Below, one piece after another: positions 1-8,700 of a stretch of 29,567 bases of DNA. How positions within the stretch are numbered: position 1 is the first letter of the stretch; each line of letters starts with the position of its first letter. Under the pieces are notes generated by a model. It had not been told where the DNA came from and did not search any database. It saw only the letters and a list, made by a program, of their open reading frames with translations. The stretch is from Proteobacteria bacterium UBA6921 (GTDB lineage: Bacteria > Pseudomonadota > Gammaproteobacteria > SG8-11). The stretch is taken from the NCBI GenBank assembly GCA_002450895.1, contig DKAR01000026.1, positions 25,324 through 54,890 on the forward strand. Direction: 5' to 3'. A program made the position numbers and the translations under genes.

Positions 1-22
1 GCTGTCAAAAAAGTACATCAGA

Positions 23-1516
23 ATGACAAATAGCATCGGAAAGACTGTTGCGAAGGGCGCGTTGTGGATGGTGCTCTTCAAAGTCGCCGAGCGAAGTATC
101 GGGTTGGTCAGCACGGTTATTCTTGCACGACTTCTGGTGCCGACGGATTTCGGGTTGGTGGCACTGGCGACAGCGATCATTGCGTTGCTCGAAGTCTTCG
201 GCAGTTTCAGTTTTGATCTCGTACTCATCCAGAAGCAGCAGGCTGATCGCAGTTATTACGATACCGCCTGGACGTTCAATGTCATCGTTGGGGTCGCAAT
301 CGGAGTCGTACTCCTCATTGTGGCGATACCTGCGGGTTCTTTCTACAACGATGCACGCCTTGAGGCGATCGTCGCAGTACTCGCATTGGCTCCGTTCCTC
401 AATGGCCTCGAAAATGTCGGTATCGTTGCGTTTCGCAAAGACCTCGAGTTTCACAAGGAATTTGCCTTCCTGATCGCCAAGAAATTTATCTCCTTCGCAG
501 TGACTGTGACGTTGGCCGTTTTATTGAGAAGTTACTGGGCCTTGATTGCCGGAATCGTCACTAGCCGACTAACCGGGACCGTATTGAGCTATTGGGTTCA
601 TCCGTACCGGCCCCGACTTTCCCTGAACAAGCGCCGGGAACTCTTCAATTTCTCAAGCTGGCTGTTTTTTGGAAACATCATTCAGTTTGTGAACAATCGC
701 ATGTCCGATTTCGTCGTCGGAAAGATCGCGGGTTCGCACGCGCTCGGCCTTTTCAGCCTGGCCTATGAGGTATCGAATTTGCCGACGACCGAGCTGGTGG
801 CCCCAATCAATCGTGCGGTATTTCCCGGTTACGCTCGCGTTGGCAATGACGTCGCAGCGCTGCGTGCCGGCTATCTCGCAGTGATAGGGCTGATTACATT
901 GCTGACGGTGCCGCTAGGATTAGGAATCGCCGCAACAGCGAGTGTGTTTGTCCCGTTCGTTTTGGGACCAAAATGGATTGAGGCCGTTGAACTAATCAAT
1001 ATTCTCGCGTTTTTCGGGATGCTTCATACTCTGCAAGGAAACACCGGCTCTGTCTACATTGCACTGGGACGCCCGAAGAGCAATACGGTCATGGTTTCGA
1101 TCTATGCCGCCATGATGGTTCCGCTTTTGATTCTTGGAACCATGAAGGTTGGAAGCACAGGGGCCGCTTACGGCCTGCTTGTCTCCGTGATCGCCATTCT
1201 GCCCATCAACATGGGCCACCTTTTTCACCTCTTGAAGATGAAGTTCCGCGATTTCTTGCGCGTCGTGTGGCGGCCTGCAATTGCGGGATCTTCCATGTTC
1301 GCGGCGGTGACGTACATCAAGATGTACTTGGCGCCACAAGATTCCGCGTCTGCGGGCTTTGCGGATTTATTAATTCTCGTCGCCAGCGGCGCTGTAGTTT
1401 ACACGTTGGCGATTTTACTACTGTGGACGGCGGGGGGGCGGCCTAGCGGGGCAGAGGCGGCTGTGCTTTCGCATCTTCGACAGTGGCTGTTGAAGCGAAC
1501 TGGATTTTCGAACTAG
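23..1516 (+). CDS. Polysaccharide/oligosaccharide flippase, MOP superfamily (Wzx/WzxC-like)
   Basis: A 497-residue, strongly hydrophobic protein with about 12-14 predicted membrane segments and the usual length of PST/Wzx-type flippases. The N-terminus (GKTVAKGALWMVLFK, then ILARLLVPTDFGLVALA) is typical of the WzxC/Polysacc_synt_3 branch, where an amphipathic start leads into TM1 and the L-x-P-x-D/E-F-G-x-x-A motif. Members of this family flip undecaprenyl-linked glycan units across the inner membrane for exopolysaccharide or O-antigen assembly. The ATG at 23 leaves only 22 upstream bases and no clear Shine-Dalgarno, so a start outside the window cannot be excluded. No glycosyltransferase or polymerase lies downstream, so this is probably the last gene of a glycan locus to the left. 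The family call is firm and the substrate is unknown. Confidence 0.88.
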   Translation: MTNSIGKTVAKGALWMVLFKVAERSIGLVSTVILARLLVPTDFGLVALATAIIALLEVFGSFSFDLVLIQKQQADRSYYDTAWTFNVIVGVAIGVVLLIVAIPAGSFYNDARLEAIVAVLALAPFLNGLENVGIVAFRKDLEFHKEFAFLIAKKFISFAVTVTLAVLLRSYWALIAGIVTSRLTGTVLSYWVHPYRPRLSLNKRRELFNFSSWLFFGNIIQFVNNRMSDFVVGKIAGSHALGLFSLAYEVSNLPTTELVAPINRAVFPGYARVGNDVAALRAGYLAVIGLITLLTVPLGLGIAATASVFVPFVLGPKWIEAVELINILAFFGMLHTLQGNTGSVYIALGRPKSNTVMVSIYAAMMVPLLILGTMKVGSTGAAYGLLVSVIAILPINMGHLFHLLKMKFRDFLRVVWRPAIAGSSMFAAVTYIKMYLAPQDSASAGFADLLILVASGAVVYTLAILLLWTAGGRPSGAEAAVLSHLRQWLLKRTGFSN

Positions 1517-1889
1517 TGGGCTAACGCGTGCGAGTTGAAAATCTTTTCGAGATTGCATAACTCTTTCAGTAATGTCACGCCCGAAATAGATTCATTATTG
1601 AACGTGTTCTCGAACGACAGCTTTCAGACCTACAATCGAGTTCAAAAAGTTGATAAAGTTCAACTAGAAATAGCGAGATAACGGTGGGTGTCATCGCTTC
1701 GCATCAATGGCTTCGCCCAGTGTCGCCTCAATAATGAGGCGCGGACGCTGACTCGCTCGACAAGGGCCAAAACGGAACTACATTCACGATCCGTGACTTC
1801 TCAAGTACGTGTTCGCACTCGACTTGGAACAGTCCGTATGGAGAAGACAGCCTGCTCGTCGCAGGCTGCCCGAGAAAATTACACAACCA
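1517..1889. other. Intergenic stretch with two hairpins, no convincing gene
   Basis: 373 bases between the flippase stop and the stop of the small secreted protein on the opposite strand. A 93-codon open frame at 1688-1969 runs into the opposite gene, has no ribosome-binding site and is rich in Arg, Ser and Thr, so I do not call it. The visible structure is a 7-bp hairpin with an ATAA loop at 1724-1741 and an 8-bp hairpin at 1848-1868. The segment 1517-1690 is clearly more AT-rich than the flanking genes. Confidence 0.5.
1848..1868 (-). terminator. Hairpin downstream of the small secreted protein, possible weak terminator
   Basis: A perfect 8-bp stem, CAGCCTGC / GCAGGCTG, around a 5-base loop, starting 21 bases past the stop of the minus-strand gene at 1890. 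On the minus strand the hairpin is followed by TCTTCTCC, which is pyrimidine-rich but not a true U-tract. It may terminate that gene or only protect the mRNA end. Confidence 0.35.
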
Positions 1890-2144
1890 TCAGCCCCCGT
1901 TTTGCACCATCGATTGCCAGGCGTCGGCATTCTTGGCGCGCTCCATCTCTTCCTTTTTTGCATCCGTAGTCATGCTGGTTGAAGAGCTTTCCGCGGTGGT
2001 CGAGCGGGTGTCCATCGTGGCCTCAGAGTGAAGACAGGGAGTGCCGTCGTCATTTTTGTTAGAAGCCGGACAGTCTGCCAATGCCATTGACGAACCCAAG
2101 AGAGCCACGCTCGCGACGAAAGTACCAATGATTTTCTTATTCAT
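1890..2144 (-). CDS. Small exported protein, unrecognised (84 aa)
   Basis: I do not recognise this family. The start is well supported by GAGGTG about 8 bases before the ATG. Residues 1-23 form a clean Sec signal peptide (MNKKIIG, a hydrophobic core, cleavage after ALA23). The mature part is about 61 residues. It has a Cys pair near its N-terminus (C25 and C37, either side of an Asn/Asp-rich loop), a Ser/Thr-rich low-complexity middle and a short charged, probably helical stretch (KKEEMERAKNADAW). The two cysteines could form a disulfide in the periplasm. There is no lipobox, because the first mature residue is Asp. The gene stands alone between two hairpin-bearing intergenic regions, so its neighbours give no hint of function. 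Confidence 0.72.
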   Translation of the reverse strand: MNKKIIGTFVASVALLGSSMALADCPASNKNDDGTPCLHSEATMDTRSTTAESSSTSMTTDAKKEEMERAKNADAWQSMVQNGG

Positions 2145-2540
2145 TTACTGCACCTCAAGTTTGTAGAGTTGGATATAACATTTCTGGCGGCCGAGTCGCC
2201 GGTCGCCCGGTTCGTCGCCCGACGTCTGGGCCGCGGGCAACGTGAATCGTTTCGTCCGTGGATGTGAATCTTGTGACCGAAAAAAATGTGAACGGATTTG
2301 CACTCAATGAATGTCAAGGGTCACATCGATTGATGTTGTTTGTGGGCCAATAGGAGCCATTGCATGACGAGTAAAAAAACCGATCGCGATGCATGGGTAA
2401 AGCGAGATCGGCAGAAGGGTGGCTAATAGCGGTATCGGGAAATTATTCGCGGAGTGTCTGGGGTCTCTCGGGGTGGGGTGAAGCGACGCGCAAGTGAGTC
2501 GAGCTGAGCGTTGGGTTTGGCTACAGGGTAAGCCTGGGCT
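2145..2540. other. Intergenic region upstream of the small secreted protein and downstream of the M4 protease
   Basis: 396 bases. The part next to 2144 should hold the minus-strand promoter of the small gene. An AT-rich patch (minus-strand TTATAT, around 2173-2178) is a possible -10 box, but I see no convincing -35. The segment 2255-2335 has several TGTGA/TCACA half-sites and an A7 run, and the region around 2360-2410 is rich in GATCG. I find no gene, RNA fold or strong terminator here, including directly after the protease stop. Confidence 0.4.
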
Positions 2541-5207
2541 TTACGCGTTCGTATTTCGTTGTTCGTATCTTCGACCAAATCGAGTCCGCCCGCGAATTAC
2601 GAGTGCGGTGAGGATGATCCAAAGATCCACGATGCCACCGCCAACTTTTTTCTCTTCTACTTTCGTCGTGTTGCTTGCGACATTGTGAATGGATAAACGG
2701 ATGGCGGGCTGCGCCTCGAAACCAGGGTCAGTCGAACTCGACGGGCCAATCAGCAGTGCAAACGTTTTTTCTTCCGGAGAGATTCCGGTGAGGTAGATGT
2801 GCTGCGCTTGGTTCCAGTTGGTCGGAGTAAAATGCAGCGTTGACGGAGAAACTCTGACCGTCGCGGGATCAACGGCCTCAATTGGAAGGTCGACGTTGAC
2901 GAGCGGCGCGCGTGAAAGCGCGACCGTGATCGATACCGTCGTGCCCTGGCGCGTGACGATTTCCGGGTCGGCACCGGAGACGATGAGTCCGCCGGTGTCC
3001 TCACAGGTGTAGATGGCGACGTTGTCGATCCACCATCCGGGCGACGCGATTCCCTGGTCGGTGGCCAGCCGGAAGCGAAAGCGTGCCGATTGCCCACTGA
3101 GCGTCGAGAGATCCGCCAGCGTTGTGCGATAGCCGGTGGTGTTGCCGGTGAAGGCCTGACGCCCAGCCAGTCGGTTGTTCAAACCCGGAGCAACGCCACC
3201 GTCGTAATTGCGTCCGGCGGTCACAAGAGCCCCGGCATCCCGCCACGTGTTACCCGAATCCGTGCTGAATTCAAGCACACCGGCGTCCAATCCGGTTTCG
3301 AATACATAATTCGAATCGATGTGTAACCACGCATTTGGCGGCACCGCCACATTGCGCCGCATGGCGATTGACGAGTCTGTTGCCGTCGCCGAACCCGCGC
3401 CATGAAGGGAATACAATCCTGTTCGTGCACGGCCACTCGAATACAGCGACCCGGTCGCCGCATCGTTCCAGGCATTGTTGCCTGAACTGGCCCATTGATC
3501 GGCCGCGGTATCCTCGAAGTTGTCGAAGAAAACATAGCGCGGAAGTTTTCCCGTGGGACAAAACGCGCTGGCGGCCGTCGCAGGCATGGGCGCTGGTGGC
3601 GGCGGGGCCGGTGCGCTGGCATTTGCACAAGGGGGTGTCGTCATGTAGACCGACAGCATCGCCTTTTTGACTTGCGCGCAATCGTCGAGGGTAAGGCGGC
3701 GCGCGTCCAGCAGGTCGGAGCAGGCCATCACGTTGGCGTTGTAGTTGTCCAGATAGGAGCTGGCGCTGCCAAGATATTGCGCCAGCGCGCGATACTGTAC
3801 GGCGATAGCTTTGGACAGGCCGATGCCGCGAATGGTGTAACCGTTGAATTCGCCGCCGTCGACCATCAGCACGAAGGCCTTGTTGCCGACGCCGCTGTTG
3901 GTGTGAACGCCGCCGTTGTCGATGTCGGGATTGCAGGCGTAGTTCGCGTCGAGCGTTGTTGCGGGTTCCGAATACAGCGTCGGATCGGCCATGCTGCGCA
4001 GCGCCGTTCCGGCGCTGATGAATCCGGGAATATCCAGATCTTCCCCGATCAACCAGCGCTGACTGGGGTTGGTGGTGTGATTTGCATCCGACTGCTGGAT
4101 CGTCTCACCGAGGATGTCGGAGTACGATTCGCTCAGTGCGCCGGATTGATTCAGGTACAGGAAATTTGCGGAGTACTGGATCAGCCCGTGCGTCAGTTCA
4201 TGGGCCACGACGTCCTCAACCTCGAAACCGTTTCCTATGTTGATGCGCTGGCCGTCCCAGAATGCATTGGTCATCGGGCACGGCAGGGCGGGATCGCAGG
4301 CGCGCGCGACACCCACCATCATCAAGCCTTTGCCGTCGAGGCTGTCGCGATCAAATCGCGTGGCAAGGTATCCGTAATACGCGCCGAAGATGTCATACAG
4401 CGCATTGACTGCGGTGATGCGCGAAGGATTTTCCCCCTCGCTGCGCGCGATAACCGTCGACAACGTTGTCGAATTGCGTCCATCCCAGATCTGTCGGTTC
4501 AGTGCAGTCGGGTTCTGATTGAAGCTGAGCAGAACGCGGCCATCCAGTGCGTCGACCCAAACGTACTCGGAAGCACGGGAAGTGCGGGCCTCGATAAACC
4601 AGCTGAGGCGCGGTACGTGTGGTGCATTGCCAAGAAGTCCCGGGTCAAATATTTCCAGCGCAGGTACTGAGAAGCTGGCTTGGGCTGAAGGATACTTCGC
4701 GGCGAGTACATTGCGTGCGATGCCCACCGCCGCTCCGGACGGAATTGCAGGCGCAGAAAACTCGGGCGTCGCGAACGTGTCGAGAAGTTTTACCGATGCC
4801 GAATTGACCCCGTCCTCATCGAGGTGGACAAGCGCTTCACCGCCCCGCACGCGAATTCCGGAAACGGTTTGTTGCAAGCGTACGTGACTCCGGTTCAGGG
4901 CATCGCGTGGCGTAATGTGGGCAATCTCAAATTCAGAATTGGCCGCGATACCACCGGACTTTGAAAGGTGCTCGCGCAGGAATGTCCGCGCACGCTCCTC
5001 GGGTCGGGACGGGAGAACGCTTTGCGCCGTCGCCGCGCGCCGATCCGAAATAAAATATGAATTATGCCAAGGGGTTGTAGGGGGCCCGTTCGGCGGGTCA
5101 GCGATCGAATGCGCGGGGTTCACGGTGTTTGAAGAGCCCGCCCACGCAGACGTGCACAGCGGGCATGCAGTTACCAGCAAGAACGCAGCAGCGATCCTGC
5201 GAGCCAT
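2541..5207 (-). CDS. Secreted M4 (thermolysin-type) metalloprotease with GlyGly-CTERM-like tail
   Basis: An 888-residue zinc endopeptidase precursor. The order is a Sec signal peptide (1 to about 23, AWA|G), an FTP/propeptide region (about 40-170), the M4 catalytic domain (about 200-510), a Pro/Ala linker, an immune-inhibitor-A-like beta-sandwich (about 545-720, FFDNFED to GWWIDNVAIYTCE), an Ig/Calx-beta-like domain, and a C-terminal G856-G-G, a short hydrophobic stretch and Arg residues. The active site is intact: H336-E337-L-T-H340, third zinc ligand E360 in S-E-S-Y-S-D (24 residues after the first His, as in thermolysin) and catalytic H435 in GGVHTNSG. I chose the ATG at 5207 because GGAGGA lies 5 bases before it and the signal peptide then starts MARRIAA; the frame stays open upstream to an ATG at 5234. 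Thermolysin-type proteases are usually secreted by T2SS. The tail suggests rhombosortase processing and surface retention. The gene is divergent from the cytochrome cluster. Confidence 0.93.
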   Translation of the reverse strand: MARRIAAAFLLVTACPLCTSAWAGSSNTVNPAHSIADPPNGPPTTPWHNSYFISDRRAATAQSVLPSRPEERARTFLREHLSKSGGIAANSEFEIAHITPRDALNRSHVRLQQTVSGIRVRGGEALVHLDEDGVNSASVKLLDTFATPEFSAPAIPSGAAVGIARNVLAAKYPSAQASFSVPALEIFDPGLLGNAPHVPRLSWFIEARTSRASEYVWVDALDGRVLLSFNQNPTALNRQIWDGRNSTTLSTVIARSEGENPSRITAVNALYDIFGAYYGYLATRFDRDSLDGKGLMMVGVARACDPALPCPMTNAFWDGQRINIGNGFEVEDVVAHELTHGLIQYSANFLYLNQSGALSESYSDILGETIQQSDANHTTNPSQRWLIGEDLDIPGFISAGTALRSMADPTLYSEPATTLDANYACNPDIDNGGVHTNSGVGNKAFVLMVDGGEFNGYTIRGIGLSKAIAVQYRALAQYLGSASSYLDNYNANVMACSDLLDARRLTLDDCAQVKKAMLSVYMTTPPCANASAPAPPPPAPMPATAASAFCPTGKLPRYVFFDNFEDTAADQWASSGNNAWNDAATGSLYSSGRARTGLYSLHGAGSATATDSSIAMRRNVAVPPNAWLHIDSNYVFETGLDAGVLEFSTDSGNTWRDAGALVTAGRNYDGGVAPGLNNRLAGRQAFTGNTTGYRTTLADLSTLSGQSARFRFRLATDQGIASPGWWIDNVAIYTCEDTGGLIVSGADPEIVTRQGTTVSITVALSRAPLVNVDLPIEAVDPATVRVSPSTLHFTPTNWNQAQHIYLTGISPEEKTFALLIGPSSSTDPGFEAQPAIRLSIHNVASNTTKVEEKKVGGGIVDLWIILTALVIRGRTRFGRRYEQRNTNA

Positions 5208-5536
5208 GCGAGTCCTCCGCGATGCTCCCATCAATCCGTCTCCATGGTCGAAACCGCGCTTGCGGTTCGAGATGGTTTATCACGTTGCGTCCATTCGCAA
5301 CGCACTTGGTAACGCGGATATTTTTTTCCTCTGAATGACGAACGACAAGCGTGCGAAGTGCGCCGTGCGTCGCATGCTGGCATTACGAAAGTTTTTGCGT
5401 CTTTAAGGAGAGTGAGAAGAAGTTAGCGCTCTCTGGTGCGATGTCATTCTGAAGAACACATTAAGAATCCGGCTCATATTTCCACTGATCGCCGAAATCA
5501 TTCGTGAGGGATGTGCTCCGGTGACACATCGTGACT

Positions 5537-5550
5537 GTTCACGAGTGAAC
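5537..5550. promoter_or_regulatory. Perfect inverted repeat GTTCAC-GA-GTGAAC, candidate operator
   Basis: A 14-base palindrome with 6-base arms and a 2-base centre, in the space between two divergent secreted-protein genes and 161 bases before the lipoprotein start. Its size and symmetry suit a dimeric helix-turn-helix regulator, but no regulator gene lies nearby. The regulatory role is inferred from position and symmetry alone. Confidence 0.4.
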
Positions 5551-5597
5551 GCAAACGTTGTGATAAAGAACTCCAACGAACAAAATTTTTCCCAACG

Positions 5598-5613
5598 TGG
5601 GACGAAAGTCCCA
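5598..5613 (+). other. Short hairpin with GAAA tetraloop in the probable 5' leader
   Basis: TGGGAC-GAAA-GTCCCA forms a 6-bp stem closed by a GNRA-type loop, 97 bases before the lipoprotein start and 3' of a T5 run. It could stabilise the leader mRNA or affect translation. I do not recognise a riboswitch class. Confidence 0.35.
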
Positions 5614-5710
5614 AACAGAAGTTTTCTTCGCGCACATTTCGATAACTCTCTGCTCGCTAGGATTCACTTCCCGCATCGCACGATGTTTTGACCACGGAGA
5701 GGTGTCAATC

Positions 5711-8700
5711 ATGCAGAGGAGTTGGCGGTACCTGTCGTTGTGTTCCATGGTTCTTGTGCTGTCCGCCTGCGGCAGCGAAAGCAGTTCAACATCCACGTCC
5801 ACTACACCACCCGCCGATCCGACGCCGATCCAGGAAGTCGTCAAACTTGTGGCGCCCACGGATGTCACCGTGCAAGCGTTGTCGAGTAATTCGATACAGC
5901 TGCGCTGGTCGGAAAACAACAACGCCTACACCGGCTATGAAATTGAGCAGAGCAGCAATGCGACTACCGGGTTTGCGCTTGCGGGTACAACGGTCAAGGG
6001 TGTGACGGAGTATACGCATTCCGGCCTGACGGCCGGGGCGAGTTACTTCTATCGCGTCCGCGTCGTGAAAGAGAGCGGCAATGGCGTGGTGACGTCGCCG
6101 TACTCCTCGATCGTCGCGATCGCCACACCGCCAGATATGTCAGCCATTCCTGCGGCTGCTTCGGCACTGACGGCCTCGTCGATGTCATCGACGCAGATCA
6201 ATCTCGCCTGGTCAGACAATTCCAACAATGAAACGGGCTTTCGTGTGGAACGTGCCGCCGCGGCGACCGGGCCTTTCAGTTCGCTTGTGGCCCTGGGCGC
6301 GAACGCGACCAGTTACACGAATACGAACCTGACCGCCTCGACGACGTATTACTACCGCGTGATCGCGTTTAACGCGTCGGGGAGCGCCGCGCCATCGAAT
6401 GTGGCCAGCGCCACCACGATGGCACAAACGCCCACCGTGACGATCCCGATCGCGCCCAGCAATGCAACGGCGACCTCGATATCCACCAGCCAGATCAATG
6501 TGGCGTGGTCCGACAACAGCACGGACGAAACCGGATTCCTCGTCGAGCGTGCAACCGTCGCGACCGGGCCGTTTACGCAAGTGGCTTCGCTGTCGAACAA
6601 TGCAACGACCTTCAGCGCCATGGGCTTGTCGGCATCGACCACGTATTACTTCCGTGTGCGTGCGTTCAACTCGGCCGGAAATTCAAACTACACGAACGTT
6701 GCAAATGCCACGACCAAAGCGCTCGTAACAATACCGAACGCGCCCTCGGGTGCTGCGGCGAGCACGGTTTCCGCAACGCAGATCAATCTGTCGTGGACTG
6801 ACAACAGCACTGACGAGACCGGTTTTGTCGTGCAACGCGGCACCAGCGCGAGCGGACCGTTCACACAGATCGCCAGTCTTGGAGCCAACGTGGTCAGCTA
6901 TTCCAATACCGGACTGACGGCTGCAACGACGTACTACTACCGCGTCGCCGCCACGAACAGCGTCGGCACGTCCAGCTTCTCCAATACCGCCAGTGCAACA
7001 ACGTCGGACACGGCGCCGGCGGCACCGTCGAATGCCTCGGCCGCGACGATTTCCGCCAGCCAGATCAACATCACCTGGACGGACAACAGCTCCAACGAAA
7101 CCGGGTTTGCGCTGGAACGTGCAGCGTCCTCCGCGGGACCGTACACACAGATTGCAGCGCTCGGTGCCAATGTGACGAGCTACAGCAACACTGGTTTGAC
7201 AGCGTCTACGACGTACTACTATCGCGTTAAAGCCAACAATTCGGTGGGCAGTTCAGCGTATTCGAACGTCACCAGCGCCACGACCTCGCTGGTTGCGCCG
7301 GCTGCGCCGAGTAGCGCGGCGGCGACCGTGGCTTCCACCAGCCAGATCAATCTGACGTGGGTCGACAACAGCAACAACGAAACCAACTTCAACGTCGAGC
7401 GCGCGACGGCGGCGGCGGGTCCGTTCACGCAGATCGCGGCGCTCGGCGCGAACGTCACCAGTTACAGCAGCACCGGTCTTGCGGCATCGACGACGTACTA
7501 CTTCCGAGTCCGCGCCTCCAACAGTGCCGGCAGCTCCGCGTATTCCAATACCGCAAGCGCAACGACGGCAACGGCAAACCGCGCACCGGTGGCGAATGCC
7601 GGCGCGGATGCGACGGTGAATGTCGGAACATCGGTGACTCTGGATGGATCCGGAAGCTCCGATGCGGATCAGGATGCGTTGACGTACGCCTGGTCGCTGA
7701 CGGTTCGCCCCGGCGGAAGCATGGCAGCGCTGCTGAATCCGACCACCGTGCGGCCGAGCTTCACGCCCGATGTTGCCGGTTCGTATACGGCACAGCTGAT
7801 TGTGAACGACGGCAAGGTCAACAGTGCTGCTGATACCGTGGTGATCACGGCGAACGCGGTTGCAGTGAGTTGCGACAGCCTGAAGCCGGAATTCCAAACC
7901 ATCACCTGGGCACAGGTGCTGAAGACCAGCTGTCTCGGTTGTCATCAGAGCGTTAGCAATTTCCGTCTTGTTCCTGAAACGACGGCGGGATTCAACGACA
8001 CCAACTTCGCCAACTTCAAGCTCACGGCGGCGAAGACCGGTGGCAACAACATCTCGCTGATGCTGACCAAGCCCGCCAACCTCGACGGCGATCACGGCGG
8101 CGGACAGGTCATCATGCAAGGTTCGACGGCGTACAACACGCTGCAGAGCATGGTGAACAAGACCAAGAGCTGCGTGGATACGCCGACGACGACCACGGGT
8201 CTGGTCAGCGGTACGAGCTACTACCGTCTGCGCAAAGCCACGCTTTCGCTTGCGGGCCGTTTGCCGACCACCGCGGAAGAAACCACTGTGAACAATGCCG
8301 GCACCAACACGTCGGCGGTCAATACAGCAATCAACGGTGTGCTCGACAGTGTGATGAATTCAACCGCGTTCTACACCCGGTTGAAGGAAATCTACAACGA
8401 CATGCTGCTGACAGACTATTACACGGTCTCCGGTCGCGGTTTCTTTCTCGATACGACGGGTTTCCCGAATCGTACTTACTTCGATTCGACCAACCTGACC
8501 AACAACGGCTACTCGGCAGCGGACGCCTCCACGATACGCAATAACGCATCGTTCGGTCTGGGCCGCTCCCCGCTTGAACTGGTGGCCTATCTTGTTGCCA
8601 ACAATCGTCCGATCACGGAAATCGTGACCGCCGACTACGTGATGGTGAACAGCTACTCGGCGACGATCTTCGGCGCGACGGTCGCGGGCGATGCCAACTT

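Larger units (their letters stand above)
5208..5710. other. Divergent intergenic control region between M4 protease and the FN3/heme lipoprotein
   Basis: 503 bases that must carry promoters for both outward-reading genes. It holds a perfect 6-2-6 palindrome (5537-5550) and a GAAA-tetraloop hairpin (5598-5613), reported separately. AT-rich patches at 5320-5335 and 5450-5500 are possible promoter positions, but I cannot single out a -35/-10 pair with confidence. The frame of the lipoprotein stays open upstream to 5597, but that extension does not look like a protein N-terminus. Confidence 0.5.

Noticed and set aside
1688..1969. 93-codon plus-strand frame
   Set aside because: There is no ribosome-binding site, it contains two hairpins, and it overlaps the end of the well-supported small secreted protein.
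2255..2335. TGTGA/TCACA half-sites resembling a CRP site
   Set aside because: No pair has the right spacing and symmetry; AATGTCAAGGGTCACAT is only a partial palindrome.
3495..4670. 391-codon open frame on the plus strand
   Set aside because: It is antisense to the M4 protease catalytic domain, whose zinc-site residues are all intact, and shows no known motif.
5597..5710. Upstream extension of the FN3/heme lipoprotein
   Set aside because: A good Shine-Dalgarno and a lipoprotein signal place the start at 5711; the extension would bury the signal peptide.
5850..7570. Regular DNA repeats that could suggest a CRISPR array
   Set aside because: The period is about 280 bases and the repeats stay in frame as FN3 domains; there are no short identical repeats with unique spacers.
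7253..8119. 288-codon open frame on the minus strand
   Set aside because: It is opposite the FN3/PKD/heme lipoprotein and is Arg/His-rich as expected for a GC-rich shadow frame.
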